Below are positions 1-7,710 of a stretch of 43,085 bases of DNA, one piece after another. The stretch's first letter is position 1; each line of letters opens with the position of its first letter. A program made the translations under genes and the position numbers. The notes under the pieces are model-generated. The model saw only the letters and a list, made by a program, of their open reading frames with translations. It made no database searches and had not been told where the DNA came from. The DNA lies in the NCBI GenBank assembly GCA_016930085.1, contig JAFGHO010000015.1, positions 1 through 43,085 of the forward strand, written 5' to 3'. The DNA comes from Spirochaetales bacterium (GTDB taxonomy: Bacteria; Spirochaetota; Spirochaetia; SZUA-6; JAFGRV01).

Positions 1-41
1 GGGTATGTTTCTATTATATAGATTCATAAAGGGGGGCACCC

Positions 42-584
42 ATGAAAACAAAGAGAATGGAGGGATCCCCTGCGGTACTTGTAGCGGCGGGTTTTATCAT
101 CGGGTATGCGTTTCTTCACCCGGCCTCTCTGGTTGTCGTCTGCCTTTTTGAAAAAGACGTTTTCGATTTTTTCGCGATTGTGATTGAATCCTTTTCCGTT
201 TCACATCTCGCCATGGGGGCGTATTTCGCCGTTATCGGGGCGCTTCTCGGCGGGATCGTCGCCGTCTACCTTGTAAGTCTGAGAAAGACGAATGTGAAGT
301 TGTTTGATATCAACAACGGCCTCAAACGCCAGAACGAGAAGTTGCGGCAAAAAGTATCGGCGTCAAAAACGGGTAATGAAGTGCTTCTGAAAAAAATCCG
401 GCCGGTACTGAACAGGATTGAAAACGGCGTGGATATAATCAGCAATAAAAGCGCGGGCGGACTGAATCTCCGCCAGACGGCGCTGCTAAAGATTACAAAG
501 GACAATATCGATCGTTTATACGAGGTTATCGAATCGCTTGTTCTGGGCTCCCCCGGCCGCTGCGACAATGCCGGCGGGGCATAG
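42..584 (+). CDS. Small two-helix membrane protein with coiled coil, unknown function
   Basis: The gene encodes 180 residues and starts just after a strong GGGGGG-rich ribosome binding site. Two hydrophobic stretches, about residues 12-36 and 55-82, should cross the inner membrane. A charged, probably coiled-coil cytoplasmic segment follows (about 84-115), then a helical tail of about 60 residues. The layout resembles the membrane and linker portion of a sensor histidine kinase, but no H-box or ATPase domain follows, so this is not a complete kinase. The gene ends with TAG. I do not recognise the family. The reading frame looks real from its codon pattern and ribosome binding site. Confidence 0.7.
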   Translation: MKTKRMEGSPAVLVAAGFIIGYAFLHPASLVVVCLFEKDVFDFFAIVIESFSVSHLAMGAYFAVIGALLGGIVAVYLVSLRKTNVKLFDINNGLKRQNEKLRQKVSASKTGNEVLLKKIRPVLNRIENGVDIISNKSAGGLNLRQTALLKITKDNIDRLYEVIESLVLGSPGRCDNAGGA

Positions 585-765
585 CTGCTGACCCTCGCTT
601 ACACCGCATAGTCCGTTTTTTATCTTCACGTCTATGGATACATGACGGCAGGGGCTGTCTTGTATTCTCATACAATAAATAATGCGGATAACAGTCAATG
701 ATAACGTGAATGAAAGTATATAAAAAAGGAACGGCTAAAGGTAATAATGAAAGGAGTGTGAATAG

Positions 766-789
766 ATGAGAGAAAAAGAAAGGATTTGA
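766..789 (+). other. Possible 7-codon leader ORF before copB
   Basis: A seven-codon frame (MREKERI, then TGA) has its own AAAGGAG at 750-756, nine bases upstream of its ATG. Its stop lies one base before the copB start at 791. The AAAGGA inside the mini-ORF would serve as the copB ribosome binding site. This geometry fits translational coupling, but such a short frame could arise by chance. Confidence 0.25.
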
Positions 790-790
790 A

Positions 791-2848
791 ATGAATACAC
801 ATGACATGAATGACCATACCGGGCATGATGGAAATAACAACCATGGTCACCACGAAATGGACATTAACGGGTCTCGCCATTCAGGGCACGGCGGCGGCCA
901 CGTCGCGCATCACCGGATGATGATCATGGATTTCCGCAGGCGTTTTTACGTATCCCTGTTCGCCACCATTCCGGTATTGATTTTATCGGACTTTATACAG
1001 AATTTGCTGCACTATTCTCTCATTATTCCCGGTTCAAGGTATATCGTTTTCACCCTCTCCACGTTTATCTATTTTTACGGGGGCTGGCCTTTTCTGAAAG
1101 GCTTCAAGGATGAACTCTCCAAAAAGCTTCCGGGAATGATGACGCTTATTGCGGTTGCGATAAGTGTCGCGTATGCGTACAGCGGAGTCGTCACATTCGG
1201 GTTCGAAGGAACTCCCTTTTACTGGGAGCTCGCGACCCTTATCGATATCATGCTCGCGGGTCACTGGATAGAAATGCGGTCGGTGGTAAGCGCTTCGGCA
1301 GCTTTGGAAAAGCTCGCCGGTCTCATGCCGGATATCGCCCACCGTAAAACGGGAGACGCGATAAACGACGTTCCCCTCAAGGAAATAAAAAAGGATGACG
1401 TGATTGTGGTAAAGCCGGGAGAAAAGATTCCGTCGGACGGTATCGTCGTCGCCGGAACCGGGTATGTGAACGAATCGATGCTTACCGGTGAGGCACGCCC
1501 CGTTAAAAAGGGAGAAGGGGACAGACTCGTCGGCGGTTCATTGAATGACGACGCTTCGTTCGAAATGCGCGTTTCGGGAACCGGAGAAGATTCATATCTT
1601 GCGAAGGTCGTCGCCATGGTACGGGATGCGCAGGCCGAAAAATCTCGGACACAGGCGTTATCCGACAAGGCGGCGATGTGGCTGACGATTATCGCAATCG
1701 CAGTCGGAATAACGACGTTGATCGCGTGGCTTCTTTCGGGCCGCGGACTCCAGTTTTCAATCGCGAGGATGGCTACGGTGATGGTGATTACCTGTCCCCA
1801 CGCGCTCGGGCTTGCAATCCCCCTGGTAGCGGCGCGGTCGACCGCCCTGTCCGCGCGAAACGGCCTCCTGATTCGAAACCGGACGGCCTTCGAGAACTCC
1901 AGAAAAATAACGACCGTTCTTTTCGACAAGACGGGAACACTCACGAAAGGCAGTTTCGAGGTCTCGGATGTCGCCGTATATGACGGGGCGTTCGATGAGC
2001 GGTCGGTAATCGGGCTTGCTGCCGCCCTCGAAACACAATCGGGACATCCGATCGCAAAAGGCATCGTCGAAAAGGCGAAAGCGATGGGGGTGCGTATCGA
2101 GCCTGTGTCGCAATTCAGGGAAATCAAGGGCAGGGGGGTGGAAGGATCGGTTGACGGCAGAAGGGTCATCGTCGCCGGTCCGGGGTATTTGAAGGAGACG
2201 GGATTACAGGAACCGGGCGGGGGAGAAAAGAGTACGGGGGAAACGCGCGTTTTTTTGATTGCAGACGATAAACCGGTCGGTTCTATCGCCCTTTCGGATG
2301 CGATACGTCCCGAATCCCGTAAAGCGATTAAAAAACTCAAGGACAGGGGAATCGAATGCCTGATGATGACGGGTGACAATCGTTGGGCGGCGGAAAAAGT
2401 AAGCGGGGAACTCGGCATGGACGGTTTCTTCGCCGAAGTGCTGCCGGATCAGAAACTTGAGAAGGTCAGGGAATTACAGGAGCGGGGCGAGTATGTGGCG
2501 GTGACCGGTGACGGGGTGAATGACGCGCCGGCCCTCGCGCAGGCACAGGTCGGGATCGCCGTCGGGAGCGGAACGGATGTCGCGGCGGAAACCGCCGATA
2601 TCGTTCTCGTCAACAATAATCCCCTCGATGTCGCTGAGCTTATTCTCTTCGGCAGGGCGACCTACCGTAAAATGGTACAGAATCTTGTCTGGGCGACCGG
2701 TTATAATGTCGTGGCCATTCCCCTCGCGGCCGGCGTGTTATACGGGGCCGGGTTTGTTCTCTCTCCGGAGATCGGCGCGCTTCTCATGTCGCTGAGTACC
2801 GTGGTCGTCGCGGTCAACGCCGGGTTTATCAAAATCAGAAAGGATTGA
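791..2848 (+). CDS. copB: CopB-type copper-transporting P1B ATPase
   Basis: This 685-residue inner-membrane pump uses ATP to export copper (or silver) from the cytoplasm. The first 40 residues are His/Met/Asp-rich, a typical CopB metal-binding tail replacing the CxxC domains of CopA. The actuator TGE is at residues 232-234. The membrane metal site is C-P-H at 335-337, which defines the CPH (P1B-3, CopB) subgroup rather than CPC. The phosphorylated aspartate D379 lies in DKTGT, the HP motif is H419-P420, and GDGVNDAP begins at G573. All catalytic motifs are intact and the length is normal. The gene converges on a YHS/SHOCT pair (2915-3681) that also looks metal-related. Substrate among Cu(I), Cu(II) and Ag(I) cannot be settled from sequence. 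Confidence 0.93.
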   Translation: MNTHDMNDHTGHDGNNNHGHHEMDINGSRHSGHGGGHVAHHRMMIMDFRRRFYVSLFATIPVLILSDFIQNLLHYSLIIPGSRYIVFTLSTFIYFYGGWPFLKGFKDELSKKLPGMMTLIAVAISVAYAYSGVVTFGFEGTPFYWELATLIDIMLAGHWIEMRSVVSASAALEKLAGLMPDIAHRKTGDAINDVPLKEIKKDDVIVVKPGEKIPSDGIVVAGTGYVNESMLTGEARPVKKGEGDRLVGGSLNDDASFEMRVSGTGEDSYLAKVVAMVRDAQAEKSRTQALSDKAAMWLTIIAIAVGITTLIAWLLSGRGLQFSIARMATVMVITCPHALGLAIPLVAARSTALSARNGLLIRNRTAFENSRKITTVLFDKTGTLTKGSFEVSDVAVYDGAFDERSVIGLAAALETQSGHPIAKGIVEKAKAMGVRIEPVSQFREIKGRGVEGSVDGRRVIVAGPGYLKETGLQEPGGGEKSTGETRVFLIADDKPVGSIALSDAIRPESRKAIKKLKDRGIECLMMTGDNRWAAEKVSGELGMDGFFAEVLPDQKLEKVRELQERGEYVAVTGDGVNDAPALAQAQVGIAVGSGTDVAAETADIVLVNNNPLDVAELILFGRATYRKMVQNLVWATGYNVVAIPLAAGVLYGAGFVLSPEIGALLMSLSTVVVAVNAGFIKIRKD

Positions 2849-2881
2849 CGGGGCGATTCGTTTCGGCGGCCCGTCAATCCT
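2841..2881. terminator. Bidirectional hairpin between copB and the YHS gene
   Basis: A perfect 12-bp inverted repeat (AGGATTGACGGG at 2841-2852, CCCGTCAATCCT at 2870-2881) overlaps the copB stop codon and sits between convergent genes. It has no clear T-tract on either strand, so termination is inferred from its stem and position. Confidence 0.55.
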
Positions 2882-2914
2882 CAAAGTGAAGCGAGATTCC
2901 GGCTGCTCCGCCCC

Positions 2915-3061
2915 TCAGGGGGCGACGTATTTGTCCGGTTCCTTTTCAAAAGCGGCTTTGCATCCCGGTGAGCAGAAGTAATACGTCTTGTTTTTATACG
3001 TCGCTTTTATTCCTGTTTTTTTCGGATCGACATCCATTCCGCATATGATATCTTTTTCCAT
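2915..3061 (-). CDS. YHS-domain metal-binding miniprotein
   Basis: This 48-residue protein is nearly all one YHS domain: D-x-x-C-G-M near the N-terminus, then Y-Y-F-C-S-P-G-C. These cysteines are the usual heavy-metal ligands of the TRASH/YHS superfamily. I chose the ATG at 3061 because AGGAGG lies at 3069-3077; a longer reading to 3442 in this frame would overlap the real upstream gene. Only 17 bases separate it from the SHOCT protein gene, so the two are probably one operon. A stand-alone YHS protein near a copper ATPase suggests a copper chaperone or buffer, but this is inferred from context. Confidence 0.82.
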   Translation of the reverse strand: MEKDIICGMDVDPKKTGIKATYKNKTYYFCSPGCKAAFEKEPDKYVAP

Positions 3062-3078
3062 AATGTAATTCCTCCTTT

Positions 3079-3681
3079 CTAAAGGATATCCTGTTTCAAT
3101 GCATCGAATTCTTCCTTCGTTATTTCGCCTTTCGCCAGTCTGGCCTTCAGAATTTCGAGGGGAGCGGGCCCTGCATGTTTTCCGCGGCGAAAGACGGCCA
3201 CGATGACGGTGACTACTCCGGCAAGAATGAGAACGATAAGAGGCCACCACCACCATTGAAAGAGGAACGGATGCATTCCTCCGCCGTAGTACCCGTATCC
3301 GCCCATCATCGGCATTCCCCCCATCATCCCGCGGTACTCCCTGCCGCGGAAGCCTCCGCCCGTAAGGTACCGGTATCCCATCATTCTGTGCATCGCCTCG
3401 AGGCTTTCGGAATCCTCTCCTCCCATCATTCTGTCCATCCACTCGTGCTGCCTTTCATCCGGTACCATCAGGTTCATGTATGCTTCTCCGAGTTTTTCCA
3501 GAAGCGGGTCGCTTACCTCCTCCGGGTCGATCTCCCTGTTCAGATTCACCCCCTGTTCGGCTCTGATCTCCCCGAGTACGTCGTCGACACTGAGATCGTG
3601 CGAGCCTTCGTCCGCGGAGAGGAAGAACGGCGTCATAACGATCAATATCATAGGAATAAAAACACTTTTATAAAACGTCAT
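3079..3681 (-). CDS. Exported Met-rich membrane protein with C-terminal SHOCT domain
   Basis: This 200-residue protein begins with a signal sequence or helix (about 1-23). An acidic periplasmic segment follows, then a stretch dense in Met, Gly and Tyr (about 80-135, with MMGG and GMMGG motifs), a Trp-rich transmembrane helix (about 142-165), and a short SHOCT motif (about 173-200, ending ITKEEFDALKQDIL). SHOCT segments are short oligomerisation or anchoring motifs. Methionine-rich periplasmic segments often bind Cu(I). A strong AAGGAGGTG ribosome binding site precedes the start. With the downstream YHS gene and the convergent copB it probably forms a copper-response group. The function is inferred. 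Confidence 0.8.
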   Translation of the reverse strand: MTFYKSVFIPMILIVMTPFFLSADEGSHDLSVDDVLGEIRAEQGVNLNREIDPEEVSDPLLEKLGEAYMNLMVPDERQHEWMDRMMGGEDSESLEAMHRMMGYRYLTGGGFRGREYRGMMGGMPMMGGYGYYGGGMHPFLFQWWWWPLIVLILAGVVTVIVAVFRRGKHAGPAPLEILKARLAKGEITKEEFDALKQDIL

Positions 3682-3942
3682 GATACACCTCCTTGTGTGA
3701 AGATCATTAATAGCAATGTACTATACCCCGGTAGAGTAGTCAAGCCGACCCTGGCGCCGCACTACATAAAAAATCATCACAATTCTTGAGGAAAATCCAC
3801 TGGAAGGATTACATAGAGAAGGTTCCGTTACCGTAAGAAAACGGCATCTTGACGATGCAGTCCTGTTTTCCGGTATATTTTCATATATTTGCCGCCGCGC
3901 TTCGAGAACTGACTGTGCAGGCATTAATTTTGAGTTTTTTTT

Positions 3943-5316
3943 CTAAAAATCATCGTCATCGAAGAAATCGCCGTCATCAAAAAAGTCATCGTCGTCTGTA
4001 AAATCATCCGAAACGCTTCCGATAGGGACGGAGCCGTTGTTGCGTAAAGCATACAATTTATAAATATACCTGATATCGGCGAGTTTTTTTTCGATATTTT
4101 GTTTAAGAAGATTATTGAAAAAGGTATCGGTGGATAAGCCTTCACGTATATTCCCCTTTCCGAAACCGAGATCGTGGAACCGCTTGAGTTCGATGAGTCT
4201 GAAATAAATCCGCTGAAACCAGAAAAGACTTTTCTGTATCGCGTAGAGGTGCCCGATGATCGTCTTTTTTTCCTTCATCACCTCCATATTCGTACCCGTT
4301 GCACCTTTTTTATCTTCTTGTATCCATTTGTCGATAATATCCGATTCGGCAAAAAGCGCCCGGTAGGCTTCCGTGAACTGTGAAAGCCGCTTCTCGTATT
4401 CGGCGGCAAGCTTTTTGATCTGCAAAAGCGCGTTTCCTTTTAACAGCGTTACCTTTTTCGTGTACCAATCGTCCCTGTACGTCTCGACATCGGCAACCGG
4501 AACGTTCACCTCTTGTACGGCGGCTTCACTTCCCGCTTCGACGACCTTTCCCGGTTGGGCGTAAAGCCGTTTTCCCGAGGTATCCTTACACTCGACTCGT
4601 CCCTGCTTGCAGGTAACCAGCACCTCCCCGGTCGGAAGTGTGGTCACGGTAAATGCCGTCCCCCTGACCCCCATGGCGGTCTCGCCCGTATTCACGAGAA
4701 GATCCTGGCTTTTCGCGAGGGCGTCGACTTTCAACGCGATAGAACCCGCAAACATATCGAGCTGTGTCGTTTCCGTTCCATCGATCCTGTTGATATCGAA
4801 TGTGAATGCCGTGTTTTCCTCGACGGTGATAATTGTCGCGGGACATCGCGCCGAGATCACTTCTATTTCCACCATACTATTTTCTTTTGTCGAAACGAGA
4901 TCGTAATTCATTATTCTCGTTCCCGTATCGATCCGGGAAGCATCGAGTGAAACGGCGTTTCTTGTAATACCGACGTTTCCTTCGAGATAGGTGATTTCAC
5001 CTTCTTCTCCTTCTCCCGGTTCTTTTCTTGTGATTGTTTCCTTCGAGGAATCATCCTGTACCGAAGAGGCCTTTTTGGAAATACCGTTACTCGTTGTCGC
5101 GCGGTCGGATGTCGAGGATTTTTCCGCTGTTATCTCACTTTCATCTTCTCCTGCCGCAGGTATCGCTTTTTCTTCATCACCTGGTGTCGTTGTATCGGGG
5201 AGTTCCTCTTTCCGGTCCCCGCCGGCAAGTGGTGCCGTCGTATCTTGCTTGCCCCGGCAGGATGACCATGGCAGAACAAGCGCTGTTATTATAAACAAAT
5301 ATATGTAGATTCTCAT
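3943..5316 (-). CDS. FecR-domain lipoprotein with acidic Phe-Asp tail
   Basis: This 457-residue protein has a signal peptide ending in a lipobox-like P-W-S-S-C, so Cys20 is probably lipidated. Residues about 22-100 are a Ser/Thr/Glu-rich linker. A FecR domain occupies about 105-250, with the usual beta-rich pattern including MGVRGTAF and QGRVECKD. A helical region follows (about 280-430). The last 20 or so residues are almost only Asp and Phe. FecR domains in iron signalling sit in sigma regulators, but FecR lipoproteins of this type are common surface or periplasmic proteins without a sigma partner, and no sigma factor gene is adjacent. The stop codon is TAG. Confidence 0.85.
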   Translation of the reverse strand: MRIYIYLFIITALVLPWSSCRGKQDTTAPLAGGDRKEELPDTTTPGDEEKAIPAAGEDESEITAEKSSTSDRATTSNGISKKASSVQDDSSKETITRKEPGEGEEGEITYLEGNVGITRNAVSLDASRIDTGTRIMNYDLVSTKENSMVEIEVISARCPATIITVEENTAFTFDINRIDGTETTQLDMFAGSIALKVDALAKSQDLLVNTGETAMGVRGTAFTVTTLPTGEVLVTCKQGRVECKDTSGKRLYAQPGKVVEAGSEAAVQEVNVPVADVETYRDDWYTKKVTLLKGNALLQIKKLAAEYEKRLSQFTEAYRALFAESDIIDKWIQEDKKGATGTNMEVMKEKKTIIGHLYAIQKSLFWFQRIYFRLIELKRFHDLGFGKGNIREGLSTDTFFNNLLKQNIEKKLADIRYIYKLYALRNNGSVPIGSVSDDFTDDDDFFDDGDFFDDDDF

Positions 5317-5396
5317 AATCTGCTCCTTATATGAGGCGATACATGCGTAATTAAATTCTAATGGATTGAATTATCGAAGTCAATAACGTGAAGGCC

Positions 5397-5428
5397 TTGA
5401 TACAACAATAATTTATTTGTAATATAAT
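5397..5428 (+). promoter_or_regulatory. Candidate promoter of the DUF2156 gene
   Basis: A perfect TATAAT lies at 5423-5428 with a TTGATA at 5397-5402; the 20-base spacing is longer than ideal. A start point about seven bases past the -10 box would fall on or beside the ATG at 5435. No Shine-Dalgarno sequence is present, so the mRNA may be leaderless. Confidence 0.35.
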
Positions 5429-5434
5429 ATCGCT

Positions 5435-6298
5435 ATGATTTCACACTATCCGGAGTTTTCGGAAATCGATATTTCAATGCGCGATGAATTACACCCCTGT
5501 TTCAGCGGGCTTTCCGATGGCATTTCCGAGTTTACGTTCGCCAATATATATCTTTTCAGGAAAAAGAATTCATTTCAAATAGCGGAATTGGAACAAGGGA
5601 AATATATTATAACGGGAAAAAGGAATAACGAATCATTTTTCCTGCTCCCTTTCGGAATTCCCGAAAAATCGATGCTCGAAGAAATGTTCGATCGCTATTC
5701 GTTATTGAAACTTGTTTCAGAGCCCCAGACCCGGATGCTCCGGGAGTATGGATATCATGTGAAGGAAGACAGAGATAATTTCGATTATATCTATCTGAGG
5801 GAACATCTGGCGGAACTGGAGGGAAGAAAATATCATAAAAAAAGAAATCTTATCAACGCATTCCTCAACAATTATAATTATACGGGAAAACGGATCAAGG
5901 CGGATAATGTGGGTGATGCGCTGCGGGTGCTCGATCTGTGGAGAGAATCGAGAGAGGAGGACGGAGACTATGCGGGGGCAAAAGAAGCCCTTTACCATAT
6001 CGAGGATCTCAAGCTTTGCGGTTCCATCGTCTATGTTGACGGCAATCCGGCGGCATACACACTCGGTGAGGAACTCCAGGGGGGAACGTGTTTCGCGATC
6101 CATTTCGAAAAGGCAATCGGCGAATATAAAGGGCTTTATCAGTTCATTAACAAGTGTTTCGCGTCGTTTTTACCGGAAAAATACAAGACGATAAACCGCG
6201 AACAGGATATGGGAGACGAGGGCTTAAGGCAGGCAAAAATGAGTTACCGTCCTGTGGGTTTTATCAAGAAATACAGGGTGACACGGACCGTTCAATAG
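5435..6298 (+). CDS. DUF2156 (GNAT-fold, phosphatidylglycerol lysyltransferase C-terminal-like) protein
   Basis: The 287-residue product matches the DUF2156 pattern: an N-terminal half with ISEFTFANIYLFR, a central K-H-K-K-R-N-L-I-N-x-F motif (about 133-144), and a C-terminal half with VYVDGNPAAYTLGE and NREQDMGDEGLRQAKMSYRP. This is the tandem GNAT fold of the lysyl-PG synthetase catalytic domain. Stand-alone members are soluble and their acceptors are mostly unknown. There is no membrane domain here, but an LPG-synthase-type membrane protein is encoded at 38674-39759. The start was kept at 5435 because the first 20 residues fit the family N-terminus, although no ribosome binding site precedes it. 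Confidence 0.82.
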   Translation: MISHYPEFSEIDISMRDELHPCFSGLSDGISEFTFANIYLFRKKNSFQIAELEQGKYIITGKRNNESFFLLPFGIPEKSMLEEMFDRYSLLKLVSEPQTRMLREYGYHVKEDRDNFDYIYLREHLAELEGRKYHKKRNLINAFLNNYNYTGKRIKADNVGDALRVLDLWRESREEDGDYAGAKEALYHIEDLKLCGSIVYVDGNPAAYTLGEELQGGTCFAIHFEKAIGEYKGLYQFINKCFASFLPEKYKTINREQDMGDEGLRQAKMSYRPVGFIKKYRVTRTVQ

Positions 6299-6471
6299 TA
6301 AGGGTCGATCGCGGGGCGGCCTGCGGGCAATTAAGAGAAATCGGTCTTGACAGGGACCATGTTCATATATTAAGATTGCGTGATTCGGTGTGATATGAAG
6401 TGGAATCAGGGAGTATCTTTTTGAAACGATGCGGTAGGTTTACATAATTATCCAAAGGAGGAAATGAGACG

Positions 6472-6714
6472 ATGCCTATTTATCTCAAACTTATGAAAGG
6501 AAAAGGTTCAAAGGGGGAGATACTCGAGCTGGGTTTCTGTATGGATAATGATGAAGATATTTCAATCGATATCGAAACCGCCTTGAAAGAGGGGTTTACC
6601 ACAACCCAGGAGACGTTCGACAGGCTGAAACGACTTTCGGAACTCGGACAAATGTACGAGGAAGTGGACAAATCACATAAACTGGAATTCCGGGATCTGG
6701 AAGAAAAAAAATAA
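6472..6714 (+). CDS. Conserved-looking 80-residue protein, unknown function
   Basis: A small soluble, acidic protein is preceded by an excellent ribosome binding site (AAAGGAGG about 10 bases upstream). The N-terminal half looks like beta strands (MPIYLKLMKG, EILELGFCM) and the C-terminal half is helical and charged. It lies 48 bases before hisA and may be cotranscribed with it. I do not recognise the family. Confidence 0.65.
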   Translation: MPIYLKLMKGKGSKGEILELGFCMDNDEDISIDIETALKEGFTTTQETFDRLKRLSELGQMYEEVDKSHKLEFRDLEEKK

Positions 6715-6762
6715 AAATAATACTTTCCTTAAAATACTTATTCGTCAATAAGGATAATTTAA

Positions 6763-7485
6763 ATGATTATTATACCTTCAATCGATATATTGAATGGTTC
6801 CTGCGTCCGCCTTTACCAGGGCAAATATAACCAGGCGACGGTATATTCGAAAGATCCTGTGGAGATTGCCCACAGTTTCGAAGATGCGGGTGCGCGGAGA
6901 ATTCATATTATCGATCTGGATGCCGCCCGTGGTGAAGGACGGAATAACCGTAAAAAAATCGGACTCATAAGAAAGGCAGTCGGTGCGACCATTGAGGTCG
7001 GGGGGGGTATCCGAACACCGATCGATGTCGAAGAATTGCTTTCGATCGGTATTGATAAACTTATTCTGGGCACCGTTTTAGCGCAGCAGCCGACGGCGGT
7101 CGCTTCCTGGGTAAAAGAATATGGGGATGTTTTTATCGCGGGTATCGATGCTGTGAACGGGAATGTGAAGATATCCGGGTGGGAAGACAATGCCGGGGTC
7201 GACGATGTCGGTCTGGCGTGTGAGGCTAGAGACATCGGTTTTACCGGAATTATCTATACGAATATCGCCCATGACGGGGCATTGGACGGGCCGGATATTG
7301 ACCGGACAGCCCTGATCGCGGAACAATCGAAATTACCCGTTATTCTTTCGGGTGGAATCGGTTCGGAGGCGGATGTGGAAGCGGTAGTACGGAAGGCCCA
7401 TCCGGGTATTATCGGTATTATTATCGGTAAAGCGATATATGAGGGAAAGGTTTCGCTGCCCGGTCTTCTCGAATCCTATCATTGA
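6763..7485 (+). CDS. hisA: HisA, ProFAR isomerase of histidine biosynthesis
   Basis: The 240-residue TIM-barrel enzyme isomerises ProFAR to PRFAR, the fourth step of histidine synthesis. The N-terminus (IPSIDILNG) carries catalytic Asp8. VEVGGGIR-like IEVGGGIRT binds phosphate at about 78-85, and the second catalytic Asp is D129 in GIDAVNG. ILSGGIGS supplies the second phosphate site. TNIAHDGALDGPD matches the loop seen in HisA (usually T-D-I-x-x-D-G) rather than HisF. Length is normal. No other his genes are nearby, so it is detached from the canonical operon. Confidence 0.93.
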   Translation: MIIIPSIDILNGSCVRLYQGKYNQATVYSKDPVEIAHSFEDAGARRIHIIDLDAARGEGRNNRKKIGLIRKAVGATIEVGGGIRTPIDVEELLSIGIDKLILGTVLAQQPTAVASWVKEYGDVFIAGIDAVNGNVKISGWEDNAGVDDVGLACEARDIGFTGIIYTNIAHDGALDGPDIDRTALIAEQSKLPVILSGGIGSEADVEAVVRKAHPGIIGIIIGKAIYEGKVSLPGLLESYH

Positions 7486-7586
7486 CGCAACGCACCGGCA
7501 TCATCACGAAATTTCCCGGCAGGTGAACGAATACTTTCGGACGATGCCACTTGACTCTTTTTTCAATGCCCTTTATTGTTGCAGAC

Positions 7587-7616
7587 AACGGGGGGGTGAT
7601 TTCATGCATCCCCGTT
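7587..7616 (+). terminator. Weak hairpin after hisA
   Basis: AACGGGG (7587-7593) pairs with CCCCGTT (7610-7616) across a 16-base loop. It lies about 100 bases past the hisA stop and lacks a T-tract, so it could be a weak terminator or part of the leader of the next gene. Confidence 0.25.
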
Positions 7617-7710
7617 CAAATCCTGATAAATATGGTATTGTTTCATTTTCTATTGATTCCGGAAGGTGGGACACACCAATATCGATACTAAAAAAAAGGA
7701 GTGTTTGATT

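Noticed and set aside
1261-2418. A 385-codon open frame on the minus strand
   Set aside because: It lies antisense inside copB, whose motifs are complete; the protein is Ser/Pro/Arg-rich shadow sequence without domains.
2915-3442. A 175-residue minus-strand protein ending in the YHS domain
   Set aside because: The first 127 residues are Arg-rich shadow of the SHOCT gene; the ribosome binding site points to the ATG at 3061.
3943-5316. Iron-signalling FecR anti-sigma regulator
   Set aside because: The protein is a lipoprotein with no transmembrane or sigma-binding domain, and no sigma factor gene is adjacent.
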